The notes under the pieces were generated by a model that saw nothing but the letters and a program-made list of their open reading frames with translations, made no database searches and was not told the origin of the DNA. A DNA stretch of 36,743 bases from an uncultured Eubacteriales bacterium. Its GTDB lineage: Bacteria > Bacillota > Clostridia > Oscillospirales > Oscillospiraceae. Made by a program: the position numbers and the translations under genes. Positions 6,312 to 14,094 of the stretch are shown here, piece by piece (position 1 is the first letter of the stretch; each line of letters begins with the position of its first letter). The stretch is taken from NCBI GenBank assembly GCA_900549485.1, contig UROG01000027.1, positions 1 to 36,743 on the forward strand. Reading direction: 5' to 3'.

Positions 6312-7652
6312 ATGCTGCAAGAAGCCCAACGGCGAAAGCGCAGGCTTTCGTCCTTTCAGATCATCATTTTTGGCTTTGCCGGAGTTATTTTGCTGGGCGC
6401 GCTGCTGCTGATGCTGCCGGTTTCTGCAGCGGGCGGATGCATAACGCCGTTCAATGAAGCTCTGTTTACATCAACCTCGGCCGTCTGTGTGACAGGCCTT
6501 GTGGTGCAGGATACCGGCAGCTATTGGTCAGCCTTCGGACAAGCGGTCATTCTTGCGCTGATCCAGATCGGCGGACTTGGCGTCGTAACCATAGCGGCGT
6601 CGTTTGCGATGCTGTCCGGACGGAAAATTTCACTGATGCAGCGCAGCACCATGCAGGATGCAATCTCAGCGCCGAATGTCGGCGGGATCGTCCGGCTGAC
6701 GCGCTTCATCCTGCGGGGAACGTTTTTGATCGAGCTGCTGGGCGCACTTGCCATGCTGCCGGTGTTCTGCCGCGATTATGGATGGCGCGGCGTCTGGATG
6801 GCGGCGTTTCACTCCGTATCCGCATTCTGCAACGCCGGATTCGACATTCTCGGAACGGAAGCAAATCTGTATCCCTCCCTCACCGGCTATGCGGGAGATC
6901 CGGCGCTCAATATAACGATCATGCTGCTGATCGTGACAGGAGGCATTGGCTTTCTGACATGGGATGATATCTGCGAAAACAAGCTTCGCTTTCACCGCTA
7001 TCGGATGCAGAGCAAGGTGATCCTTGTCACGAGCGCGTTTCTTCTCGTCATTCCGGCCGTATTCTTCTTCTTTGCGGATTTTTCTTCGTTTTCCGCAGGG
7101 AACCGGCTGCTGGCTTCGTTTTTCCAGTCGGTCACTCCAAGGACTGCCGGTTTCAATACCGTGACCCTCTCGGATATGACCGGAGCGTCGCAGGCCGTTA
7201 TGATTTTCCTGATGCTCATCGGCGGCTCTCCGGGGTCTACGGCGGGCGGTATGAAAACAACGACGCTGGCAGTCTTGCTTGCCAATGCCGCCGCGACATT
7301 CCGCCGTCGGGACAGCGCACAATTTTTCGGACGCAGGATCGAGTGCGGAGTTGTCAATACTGCGGCAACCATCCTAACAATGTATCTTGCTCTGTTCTTT
7401 GGAGGGGCTGTCTTTATCAGCGTTTATGAAAGCCTGCCGCTTTCCGTGTGCCTGTATGAAACGGCTTCGGCAGTGGGAACGGTAGGGCTTACATTAGGTG
7501 TTACGCCGCATCTCCGTATTCTGTCTCAATTGGTGCTGATCGCGCTGATGTATCTGGGCAGAGTCGGCGGTCTTACGCTCATTTACGCGGCGCTGTCCGG
7601 CAAAAGAGCCGTAGAGGCAAAGCTGCCGTTGGATAGGATCACGGTTGGATAA
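6312..7652 (+). CDS. ktrB: Potassium uptake protein, TrkH/KtrB family
   Basis: This is the membrane channel subunit of a Ktr-type, ion-driven potassium uptake system. The 446-residue protein has the fourfold M1-P-M2 layout with a selectivity-filter glycine in each pore loop: AVCVTGLV, AFCNAGFD, PRTAGFNT and AVGTVGLT. The start was set at MLQEAQ because AGGAG precedes it. It forms an operon with the next gene (12-base gap), the matching RCK regulator. Ktr channels are regulated by nucleotides and, in many Firmicutes, by c-di-AMP, whose synthase is encoded elsewhere in this window. Confidence 0.94.
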   Translation: MLQEAQRRKRRLSSFQIIIFGFAGVILLGALLLMLPVSAAGGCITPFNEALFTSTSAVCVTGLVVQDTGSYWSAFGQAVILALIQIGGLGVVTIAASFAMLSGRKISLMQRSTMQDAISAPNVGGIVRLTRFILRGTFLIELLGALAMLPVFCRDYGWRGVWMAAFHSVSAFCNAGFDILGTEANLYPSLTGYAGDPALNITIMLLIVTGGIGFLTWDDICENKLRFHRYRMQSKVILVTSAFLLVIPAVFFFFADFSSFSAGNRLLASFFQSVTPRTAGFNTVTLSDMTGASQAVMIFLMLIGGSPGSTAGGMKTTTLAVLLANAAATFRRRDSAQFFGRRIECGVVNTAATILTMYLALFFGGAVFISVYESLPLSVCLYETASAVGTVGLTLGVTPHLRILSQLVLIALMYLGRVGGLTLIYAALSGKRAVEAKLPLDRITVG

Positions 7653-7664
7653 AAAAGGAGGTTT

Positions 7665-8315
7665 ATGATGAAAAATATTTTGCTGATCGGAGTCGGCCGT
7701 TTCGGACGGCATATTGCAGAGCAGCTGACACAGTTGGGGCATCAGGTCATGGCGGTGGATACGAGCGAAGAACGAATCAATGATGTGCTCCCGCTTGTTA
7801 CCAACGCGCAGATCGGCGACAGCACAAATGCGGAATTTCTTCGTTCTCTGGGCATCGGGAATTTTGACGTCTGCATCGTGACCGTCAGCGGCAACTTTCA
7901 GAACTCGCTTGAAACGACGTCGCTGCTGAAAGAGCTGGGTGCAAAGTGTGTGGTGTCTCGGGCAGAGCGGGATGTACAGGCAAAGTTCCTGCTTCGCAAC
8001 GGAGCCGACCATGTGGTCTATCCGGAAAAACAGATGGCAAAGTGGGCAGCTATCCGATATAGCTCCGATCATATTTTCGACTATATAGAGATCGACGAAC
8101 GTCACGCGATCTTTGAAGTGGAAGTGCCGGAAGACTGGATAGGCAAAAGCGTCGGTGAGCTGGATATCCGCAGAAAATTCGGGATCAACATTCTCGGCCT
8201 CAAACGTTCCGGAAAAACCGACGTTTCCGTTACGCCGGATACGGTGCTGTCCGCAGATGTAACGATTCTGGTGCTGGGCGAGTACAAATCGCTGCAAAAG
8301 TGCTTCCGGATCTAA
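7665..8315 (+). CDS. ktrA: Potassium uptake regulatory protein, TrkA/KtrA family
   Basis: This is the cytoplasmic gating ring of the Ktr potassium transporter. The 216-residue protein has an N-terminal Rossmann RCK domain with GVGRFG at about residues 9-14 and an acidic residue at the end of the second strand (AVDTS) for nucleotide binding. A C-terminal RCK_C domain follows from about residue 135; in other Firmicutes that domain binds c-di-AMP. GGAGG lies before the start. The partner channel gene is immediately upstream. Confidence 0.94.
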   Translation: MMKNILLIGVGRFGRHIAEQLTQLGHQVMAVDTSEERINDVLPLVTNAQIGDSTNAEFLRSLGIGNFDVCIVTVSGNFQNSLETTSLLKELGAKCVVSRAERDVQAKFLLRNGADHVVYPEKQMAKWAAIRYSSDHIFDYIEIDERHAIFEVEVPEDWIGKSVGELDIRRKFGINILGLKRSGKTDVSVTPDTVLSADVTILVLGEYKSLQKCFRI

Positions 8316-8382
8316 GCAAAAACGGCAAAAAACACTGACGGATAAAATATACTTCTCCCGCAGCATAGACGGACTGTAAAAA

Positions 8383-8415
8383 ATCCTCCCGTGCGCTGAT
8401 TTTGCGCGGGAGGAT
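8383..8415. terminator. Bidirectional terminator between ktrA and MFS gene
   Basis: ATCCTCCCG and CGGGAGGAT form the base of a hairpin with further C-G pairs inside. On the minus strand six T follow directly, ending the MFS transcript. T-rich sequence on the plus side makes it usable for ktrAB as well. Confidence 0.85.
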
Positions 8416-8420
8416 AAAAT

Positions 8421-9602
8421 TTATCTTTTTTCGCTCATTTTCTTCATAGCCCGTATTGAAATCACGAGGATCAGCGGGAATATGCAGCCTGCGAGCATAC
8501 CGAGCCTGAGGTCATCCCCGAAGCTCTGCGCGGCGAAGCCGACGATCGCGGGACCTATCGAACCGCCGAGATCGCCGAAAACCGCGAGAAGCGCAAACAT
8601 CGCCGTGCCGCCGAGCGGAATAGCCTTTGAGGAGATGCTTATTACGCCAGGCCACATTATCGCCACGGTGAAGCCGCAGACAACGCATCCTATAAGCCCG
8701 AATACAGGGTTTTCGGAAAGGGAAGCAAGCAGATAGCACGCGACGCATGAAGCTCCCGATACGGTCATGAACGTGAACAGATTCATCTTATGCCCGTGTT
8801 TTCCGTAAAACGTGCGGGTCACTCCCATTGCGGCGGCAAAAAGGCAGGGACCTAAAATATCGCCGACGCTCTTGGAAAAGCCGAGGGCGGACTCAACATA
8901 TGCCGAGGCCCACTGCGCCATCGCAAGCTCGCTTGCGCCCGCGCATATCATAAGTATGCAGGCCACGGCGAACATGGGCATTTTCACAAGCTCGATAATG
9001 CCAAGCCCCTGCCCGTCTTCCGTGAGATGCTCGATAGGGCAGACGGCAAAATTGTAGATATTATATAGAGGGATAAGCGCCCACAGGCAGGCGAGGAAAC
9101 GCCAGTGCTCCGTCCCGAAGGCGGCGAAGAAAACGGTTGACAGCAATATGACGCCGACGCTGCCCCAGCAATAGAAGGAGTGCAGAAGCGCCATTGCGCT
9201 TTCCTTGTTGTCAAACGGACACGCTTCAACTATCGGGCTTACCAGCACCTCACTCAGCCCGCTGCCTATCGCATAGACGATGACCGAGATGATAATGCCC
9301 GCGTAGGGCGAAGGAAACAGGTCGGGCAGGAAGGCAAGACCGGCAAGACCGATAACGGAGGCGATCTGTGAAGCTATCACCGCCTTGCGGTATCCGATCC
9401 GGTCAACGAATTTTGCGCAGAACAGGTCTATAAGAAGCTGGGAAAAATAAAAAACCGTAGAAATGAGCGCTATGCGGCTCCATGAAATCGAATAATCGTT
9501 ATGAAATCTCAGGAACAGGAGAGGGGTAAAGTTTGCGGATATGGCCTGCGTTATAAACCCGATGTAGCAGGCGATAAGCGTCCTTTTATAGTTCTTTTTC
9601 AT
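8421..9602 (-). CDS. Major facilitator superfamily transporter
   Basis: This is a secondary transporter of unknown substrate. The 393-residue protein is about twelve hydrophobic helices. The loop after helix 2 carries the MFS-A-like segment DLFCAKFVDRIGYRKA. The start MKKNYKRT was chosen because GGGGAG lies just upstream. It is divergent from the aconitase-X genes, with both promoters in a 180-base gap that holds a possible shared operator. This arrangement makes it a candidate carrier for the aconitase-X substrate, but that is inference. Confidence 0.88.
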   Translation of the reverse strand: MKKNYKRTLIACYIGFITQAISANFTPLLFLRFHNDYSISWSRIALISTVFYFSQLLIDLFCAKFVDRIGYRKAVIASQIASVIGLAGLAFLPDLFPSPYAGIIISVIVYAIGSGLSEVLVSPIVEACPFDNKESAMALLHSFYCWGSVGVILLSTVFFAAFGTEHWRFLACLWALIPLYNIYNFAVCPIEHLTEDGQGLGIIELVKMPMFAVACILMICAGASELAMAQWASAYVESALGFSKSVGDILGPCLFAAAMGVTRTFYGKHGHKMNLFTFMTVSGASCVACYLLASLSENPVFGLIGCVVCGFTVAIMWPGVISISSKAIPLGGTAMFALLAVFGDLGGSIGPAIVGFAAQSFGDDLRLGMLAGCIFPLILVISIRAMKKMSEKR

Positions 9603-9649
9603 TTTTCTCCCCTTTGCTCGATGAAAGATGGAATTGTACGGTGGAAAGC

Positions 9650-9678
9650 ATGATATACGATTATCGGATAAAATGCAA
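9650..9678 (-). promoter_or_regulatory. MFS transporter promoter
   Basis: On the minus strand TTGCAT and TATCAT are separated by 17 bases, about 50 bases before the start codon. Confidence 0.7.
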
Positions 9679-9694
9679 GACCTTATTTTGCATT
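9672..9694. promoter_or_regulatory. Inverted repeat, possible shared operator
   Basis: AATGCAA and TTGCATT are perfect 7-base arms with a 9-base spacer. One arm covers the -35 box of the MFS promoter and the other ends 14 bases before the -35 of the aconitase-X promoter. A regulator bound here could act on both. No regulator gene is adjacent. Confidence 0.45.
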
Positions 9695-9707
9695 GTTTCT
9701 GTGCGCA

Positions 9708-9736
9708 TTGACTTTGACGGCAAAGAATGATAAAAT
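9708..9736 (+). promoter_or_regulatory. Promoter of the aconitase-X operon
   Basis: TTGACT, a 17-base spacer and TAAAAT lie 46 bases before the TTG start of the large-subunit gene. Confidence 0.85.
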
Positions 9737-9782
9737 ATCCACAAGCGAAATCCCCGTATAATAAAATTAAGGAAGTGGTTTT

Positions 9783-11060
9783 TTGAAGCTTACAAGCGAA
9801 CAGCAGGCCTTGCTGGACGGCTCCAAGGGCGAGGTAATGGCGAAGGTAATGAAAACTCTGGTGATGTACGGCGATACATTCGGTGCGGAACGTATGGTGC
9901 CGGTCACAAGCAAGTACGGCCATACCGTTATCTCATACGGTCTTGCCGCGCTCAAGCCCGTGCTTGACCTCTTTGATCAGCTGATCGACGCAGGACTTAC
10001 GGACGGTCAGAAATTCACCGCCGACCCCAGACCTATGGACAAAAATGTCCCCTCCACGCTTCTGGACGATTTTGTTTTCAAGAAGATAATGTATACCCAG
10101 CAGGATCGCTTCGAAAAGCAGCTCGTCAAGCTCGGTATAACCGACGATGACGCATATTCCTGCACATGCTATGTCGATCAGATGGGCAACAAGCCCGCAA
10201 AGGGTGAGATACTCAGCTGGGCGGAATCCTCCGCGGTGGTTTACGCAAACTCCGTTCTCGGTGCGCGCTGCAACCGCAATTCCGGCATTATTGAGCTTTT
10301 CGGCTCCATTGCCGGGTTTGTTCCGGAATTCGGACTGCTCACCGACGAGGGACGCAAGGCGACTTGGGTCGTCGATGTCAGATGCACCAAGAAGCCCGAG
10401 GCGCAGCTGCTCGGTTCGGCTATCGGCATGAAGGTCATGGAAGAGGTGCCGTATGTCAAGGGTATGGAGCAGTGGCTCGGTACGGAGCTTAATGACGAAA
10501 CCTGCGCATATCTTAAAGACTTCGGCGCGGCGACGGCCTCCAACGGCGCTGTCGGTCTGTATCATATCGCAAACCTCACTCCCGAGGCGAAGGAGCAGGG
10601 CGAGGCGCTCATCAAGGAGGGCGCGCAGCTCTATGTTATCGACGATGCCGAGCTTGAGCGCGTGCAGGCAAGCTATCCCGTTATCTGGAAGGATAAGGAC
10701 GCAAAGCCTGAGCTGTGCTTCATCGGCTGCCCGCATCTTACCCTCAGGCAGATGGAGGACTGGGCGGAGAATATCGGCAGAAAGCTTGCCGAGAACGGCC
10801 TTTCCAAGGTTACAGTTCCCACCGTGTTCACCGCTTCGCCCGCGGTCATAAAGGAGCTTGAAAAGGGCAAATACGCCTATATGCTCAAGAGCTACGGCAT
10901 AATCGTAAGCTATATCTGTCCGCTTATGTATATGAATAATCCTCTCTGCAAGAAGAAGGCGGTCATTACCTGCTCCAACAAGCTGCGCACATATACCAGC
11001 GCAAGATTTTACAGAGAAGACGAAATTCTCGATATCATCACGGGCAAGGAGGGCAAATAA
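9783..11060 (+). CDS. Aconitase X, catalytic (large) subunit
   Basis: This is a hydro-lyase of the AcnX (DUF521) branch of the aconitase superfamily. Known members are bacterial cis-3-hydroxy-L-proline dehydratase and archaeal phosphomevalonate dehydratase. The 425-residue length fits a separate large subunit. Conserved-looking pieces are VTSKYGHTVISYG, GARCNRNSG, CFIGCPHLTL and VITCSNKLRTYT; several of these cysteines are likely metal or Fe-S ligands. The start is TTG, chosen because AAGGAAG is well placed and no early ATG exists. The small subunit gene follows immediately. The substrate is not certain; hydroxyproline use would suit a gut anaerobe. Confidence 0.87.
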   Translation: MKLTSEQQALLDGSKGEVMAKVMKTLVMYGDTFGAERMVPVTSKYGHTVISYGLAALKPVLDLFDQLIDAGLTDGQKFTADPRPMDKNVPSTLLDDFVFKKIMYTQQDRFEKQLVKLGITDDDAYSCTCYVDQMGNKPAKGEILSWAESSAVVYANSVLGARCNRNSGIIELFGSIAGFVPEFGLLTDEGRKATWVVDVRCTKKPEAQLLGSAIGMKVMEEVPYVKGMEQWLGTELNDETCAYLKDFGAATASNGAVGLYHIANLTPEAKEQGEALIKEGAQLYVIDDAELERVQASYPVIWKDKDAKPELCFIGCPHLTLRQMEDWAENIGRKLAENGLSKVTVPTVFTASPAVIKELEKGKYAYMLKSYGIIVSYICPLMYMNNPLCKKKAVITCSNKLRTYTSARFYREDEILDIITGKEGK

Positions 11061-11501
11061 ATGAAAGAATTCAAAGGCCGCGTCATCGTTCCCGGCACCT
11101 GCACAGCAGAGGCTCTCGTAAGCCATCAGGGCTTCAATACCCTTGCCAGCTTCCAGATGGCGCTGATGTTCGGGGATAAAAAGGTCAAATGCGGCGACCA
11201 GAATAATCCGGAGATACATAAGCAGCCCATGAAAGGCAAGGCGCTGTGCCTGCCGCAGACTATCGGCTCCACCACCGGCGGCATGGTTCTCTTCACTGCC
11301 TGCTCTGTCGGACAGGCTCCGGCGTGCATGCTCTTCTCCATGCCCATCGACTCTCTTGCCGCTTCCGGCGCGATCCTCGGCGACGTGTGGACGGATACCA
11401 AAATGCCCGTTGTGGATAACCTCGGCGATGAATTTCTTGAATACGTAAAAACCGGCATGACCGTGACGGTCAAGGACGGCGGCATAGTGGAAGTAGGCTG
11501 A
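11061..11501 (+). CDS. Aconitase X, swivel (small) subunit
   Basis: This is the DUF126 swivel domain that closes over the active site of aconitase X. The 146-residue protein begins MKEFKGRVIVPG, has GSTTGGMVLF in the middle and PIDSLAASGAILGD toward the end, where family members supply a catalytic serine region. Its ATG directly follows the large-subunit stop codon, with AAGGAGG eight bases upstream, so the two are co-expressed in equal amounts. In many bacteria the two parts are fused; here they are separate. Confidence 0.87.
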   Translation: MKEFKGRVIVPGTCTAEALVSHQGFNTLASFQMALMFGDKKVKCGDQNNPEIHKQPMKGKALCLPQTIGSTTGGMVLFTACSVGQAPACMLFSMPIDSLAASGAILGDVWTDTKMPVVDNLGDEFLEYVKTGMTVTVKDGGIVEVG

Positions 11502-11737
11502 CGGTCTCTGCATAGGGCTTTCACAGCATAACGTTTTTGTCAGAGAAGTCCTGCCGCCCTGCCGTAATATCGCTCCTGCCGATAAGAAAGCCGCGGTTCT
11601 TTGCCGGGGAAAATAACAGAATCTGTCATGTACGCATAAGATGAACTGTCATCTGTGCCGTATGGCGGCAGTTATATATGCTCTCCTGAAGCGCACCGAT
11701 GCTTCGGGGGAGTATTTTTTTGAATGGAGTAACGGCA
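11502..11737 (+). promoter_or_regulatory. Structured leader before the DUF3343/cysteine desulfurase pair
   Basis: This gene-free stretch contains a small hairpin (AGATGA and TCATCT around ACTG at 11639-11654) and other short inverted repeats (AAGAA and TTCTT near 11585-11603). It ends in a strong terminator just before the ribosome site of the next gene. No known riboswitch consensus was recognised. It may be an attenuated leader, or simply the distal 3' end of the aconitase-X transcript. Confidence 0.4.
11678..11721 (+). terminator. Strong terminator or attenuator upstream of DUF3343 gene
   Basis: A stem of about 15 bp (left arm from CTCTCCTGAAGC, right arm GCTTCGGGGGAG, with three G-U pairs) has an 8-base loop and is followed by seven T. 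It ends 17 bases before the next start codon, with GGAG of that gene immediately after. It is about 180 bases past the aconitase-X stop, far for an ordinary operon terminator. Confidence 0.85.
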
Positions 11738-11989
11738 ATGACTCAATATCTCATAATGTGTCCCACGCTTACATGGGCACAGCGGGCGCAGAGAGTGCTA
11801 GAACGCTCCGGTATAAGCGCAAGTGTTGTGAAAGCACCGCAGAGCATAACGGAATCCGGATGCGGTTATGCCGTCAGCTTATACAGACACTTTGAACGTG
11901 CCCGCGAATTATTGCAGAGAAACGGACTTGTCAAGGGAAAAATTTTCCGCCGGGAGAGCGGCGGGGAATATACCCGGATAGGGGAGTGA
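11738..11989 (+). CDS. DUF3343 (putative Se/S carrier-like) protein
   Basis: This is a small protein of the PF11823 type, proposed to carry selenium or sulfur together with cysteine desulfurase-like enzymes. The 83-residue product has the conserved ESGCGYAVSL (C42) and a second cysteine at C8. The early sequence (TWAQRAQRVLERSGI) is typical for a family that pairs a helix with a strand holding a reactive cysteine. GGAG lies before the chosen ATG. It is followed after three bases by the cysteine desulfurase-like gene, the usual partner. No selD or molybdenum hydroxylase gene is in the window, so the acceptor is unknown. Confidence 0.8.
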   Translation: MTQYLIMCPTLTWAQRAQRVLERSGISASVVKAPQSITESGCGYAVSLYRHFERARELLQRNGLVKGKIFRRESGGEYTRIGE

Positions 11990-11992
11990 AAA

Positions 11993-13111
11993 ATGATTTA
12001 TCTTGACAACGCCGCAACAAGCCTTATAAAGCCGCCGTCGGTAGAGAGAAGCGTGCTGTCCGCAATGCGCACCATGGCAAGTCCCGGCAGGGGCGGCTAT
12101 CTGCCGGCGCGCCGTGCGGCGGAGACGGTGTACGAATGTCGGGAGACGGCGGCAAAGCTTTTTCATGTAAAAGACCCTTCTGATATCGTTTTTACCCAAA
12201 ATGCGACTCACGCGCTGAATCTTGCGATCTTTTCCCTTGTTGAACCGGGGGACAGGGTACTCGTGTCCGGGTTTGAGCATAATTCCGTAACAAGACCGCT
12301 GCACGCCCTGTCCGCCGAGGTTGATTTTGCCGGCAGAAGGCTTTTCGACGCCGCCGGTGCGCTTGAGGACTTTGAAAGAAAGATCCCTGGTAAAAAGGCC
12401 GTCGTATGCACCCATGTGTCAAATGCTTTCGGGTACGTGCTGCCTGTGTATGAAATAGCGCGGATGTGCAGCAGCCGCGGCGTACCACTGATAGTGGATG
12501 CTTCGCAGTCCGCCGGAATACTTGACGTGGATATGCAAAGGCTCAATGCGGCGTTTATAGCCATGCCGGGACACAAATCGCTTTTCGGTCCGCAGGGGAC
12601 GGGGCTGCTGCTCTGCAATCACGAGGTGCGTCCGCTGCTGTTCGGCGGTTCCGGCTCCGACAGCAAAAGCCCTGATATGCCGGAGTATCTGCCGGAACGT
12701 CTTGAGGCGGGGACAGCGAACGTCTGCGCGATAGCCGGACTCAAGGCGGGAATGGAATTTGTCATGAGCAAGGGAAACGGCAGGATATCCGCATATGAAA
12801 GGAAACTCCTGGACACCGCACGCAGGGAGCTGGGGAAAATACATGGGATAAGACTTTTTGCATCCGACGGCGGCGAGCAGAGCGGCGTACTTTCGTTCAC
12901 CGCCGACGGCATCGACTGCGAGAGTATGGCGGCGGCGCTCTCCGACAGGGGCGTCTGCGTAAGAGCAGGGCTGCACTGCGCCCCGGCTGCGCATGAAAGC
13001 GCCGGAACGCTTGACGGCGGGACGGTAAGAATGTCCTTTTCGCCGTTTGTCAGCGAGGCCGACGTTGTCAGCGCCGCAGGCATAATAAAAAATATCTGTA
13101 AAGAGTTTTAA
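11993..13111 (+). CDS. Cysteine desulfurase family protein (class V aminotransferase, TIGR01977-like)
   Basis: This PLP enzyme is likely to remove sulfur from cysteine or selenium from selenocysteine and pass it on. The 372-residue protein starts IYLDNAATS, has TQNATHALN for PLP phosphate contacts, the PLP lysine K195 in MPGHKSLFGPQG, and the catalytic cysteine C329 in RAGLHCAPAAHES. The short active-site loop resembles group II (SufS/CsdB-like) enzymes. The DUF3343 gene upstream suggests the TIGR01977 branch, linked in other genomes to selenium-dependent hydroxylases or labile sulfur. No iron-sulfur scaffold gene (IscU/SufU) is adjacent, so general Fe-S assembly is less likely. Confidence 0.87.
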   Translation: MIYLDNAATSLIKPPSVERSVLSAMRTMASPGRGGYLPARRAAETVYECRETAAKLFHVKDPSDIVFTQNATHALNLAIFSLVEPGDRVLVSGFEHNSVTRPLHALSAEVDFAGRRLFDAAGALEDFERKIPGKKAVVCTHVSNAFGYVLPVYEIARMCSSRGVPLIVDASQSAGILDVDMQRLNAAFIAMPGHKSLFGPQGTGLLLCNHEVRPLLFGGSGSDSKSPDMPEYLPERLEAGTANVCAIAGLKAGMEFVMSKGNGRISAYERKLLDTARRELGKIHGIRLFASDGGEQSGVLSFTADGIDCESMAAALSDRGVCVRAGLHCAPAAHESAGTLDGGTVRMSFSPFVSEADVVSAAGIIKNICKEF

Positions 13112-13118
13112 GAGAGTG

Positions 13119-13147
13119 TTGCGTTTTCCCGTAATATGCATTATAAT
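13119..13147 (+). promoter_or_regulatory. cdaA operon promoter
   Basis: TTGCGT, a 17-base spacer and a perfect TATAAT lie 59 bases before the cdaA start. Confidence 0.85.
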
Positions 13148-13206
13148 ATTGCGATATAAAAACAATGGGAACATATGCATATTTTCGCCAAAACGGAAGG
13201 AATAAT

Positions 13207-14094
13207 ATGGTAACGATCAGCAATGCATTCAGAAACGCGACCCATTACTTAGGCTCGATGGGAATAAGCGATTATATAGATATACTGCTTGTGGCATATA
13301 TTATTTACAGGGTAATTATGTTCATAAGAAAGACAAATTCCAGAAACATTGCCATAGGTGTGCTGCTGTTTTTTCTAATACTGTGGGTATCGGATATAGC
13401 CAAGCTCACGATGATAAACGCGCTTATGCAAAAGGCGATGGAGCTGGGGCTTATCGCATTGCTGATCCTTTTCCAGCCGGAGCTTCGGCGTATGCTTGAG
13501 CGTATGGGAAGCAAGCTGACGGAGGGGCGCTTTTCGACCGATACGGCTATCGAGTCGGCCATTTCGGAAACCGTGCGCGCCTGCGTTGATATGTCAAGGA
13601 CGCACACCGGCGCACTCATCGTTTTTGAGCGCAATGTCAGCCTTACCCATGCCATGAGCACCGGCACACTCATCAATTCCGACACCACGGCCGAGCTTAT
13701 AAAGAACATTTTCTTTGTCAAGGCGCCGATGCATGACGGGGCTTTGATAATAAGGAATTGCAGGATCGCCGCAGCGGGCTGTGTGCTGCCGTTAACGCAG
13801 AACGAAAATCTCAGCAAGGAGCTGGGGACGCGGCACAGAGCCGGCATAGGCATGAGCGAGCAGTCCGACGCCGTTGTCGTGATCGTCTCCGAGGAGACGG
13901 GCGCGATCTCCGTTGCGATCGACGGGATGCTCAAGCGGCATCTTAATGAAAATTCGCTCAACGCGGTTCTGCGCAAGGAGCTTGTGGCGGAAGAGGTCGT
14001 CGAAAGAAAGCGCGATACGGTGCTCAGGTACTTAAAGAAGTTTTTCATAGGCGACAGCGGCAGGGAGGACAGGCAGAATGAAAAAACTTTATAA
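13207..14094 (+). CDS. cdaA: Diadenylate cyclase CdaA
   Basis: This is a membrane-bound enzyme that joins two ATP into the second messenger c-di-AMP, which controls potassium and osmolyte transport and cell-wall balance. The 295-residue protein has three N-terminal membrane helices (about residues 15-85) and a DAC domain with the catalytic DGA (MHDGALI, 177-179) and RHR (GTRHRAGIG, about 209-211). The start MVTISNAF was chosen because GGAAGGA precedes it. It overlaps cdaR by 17 bases. The usual third gene, glmM, is absent. Confidence 0.96.
   Translation: MVTISNAFRNATHYLGSMGISDYIDILLVAYIIYRVIMFIRKTNSRNIAIGVLLFFLILWVSDIAKLTMINALMQKAMELGLIALLILFQPELRRMLERMGSKLTEGRFSTDTAIESAISETVRACVDMSRTHTGALIVFERNVSLTHAMSTGTLINSDTTAELIKNIFFVKAPMHDGALIIRNCRIAAAGCVLPLTQNENLSKELGTRHRAGIGMSEQSDAVVVIVSEETGAISVAIDGMLKRHLNENSLNAVLRKELVAEEVVERKRDTVLRYLKKFFIGDSGREDRQNEKTL

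Noticed and set aside
11641..11895. Possible 84-codon gene before the cysteine desulfurase
   Set aside because: It covers the terminator hairpin and overlaps the DUF3343 gene in another frame; the DUF3343 product has recognisable family features and a ribosome site.
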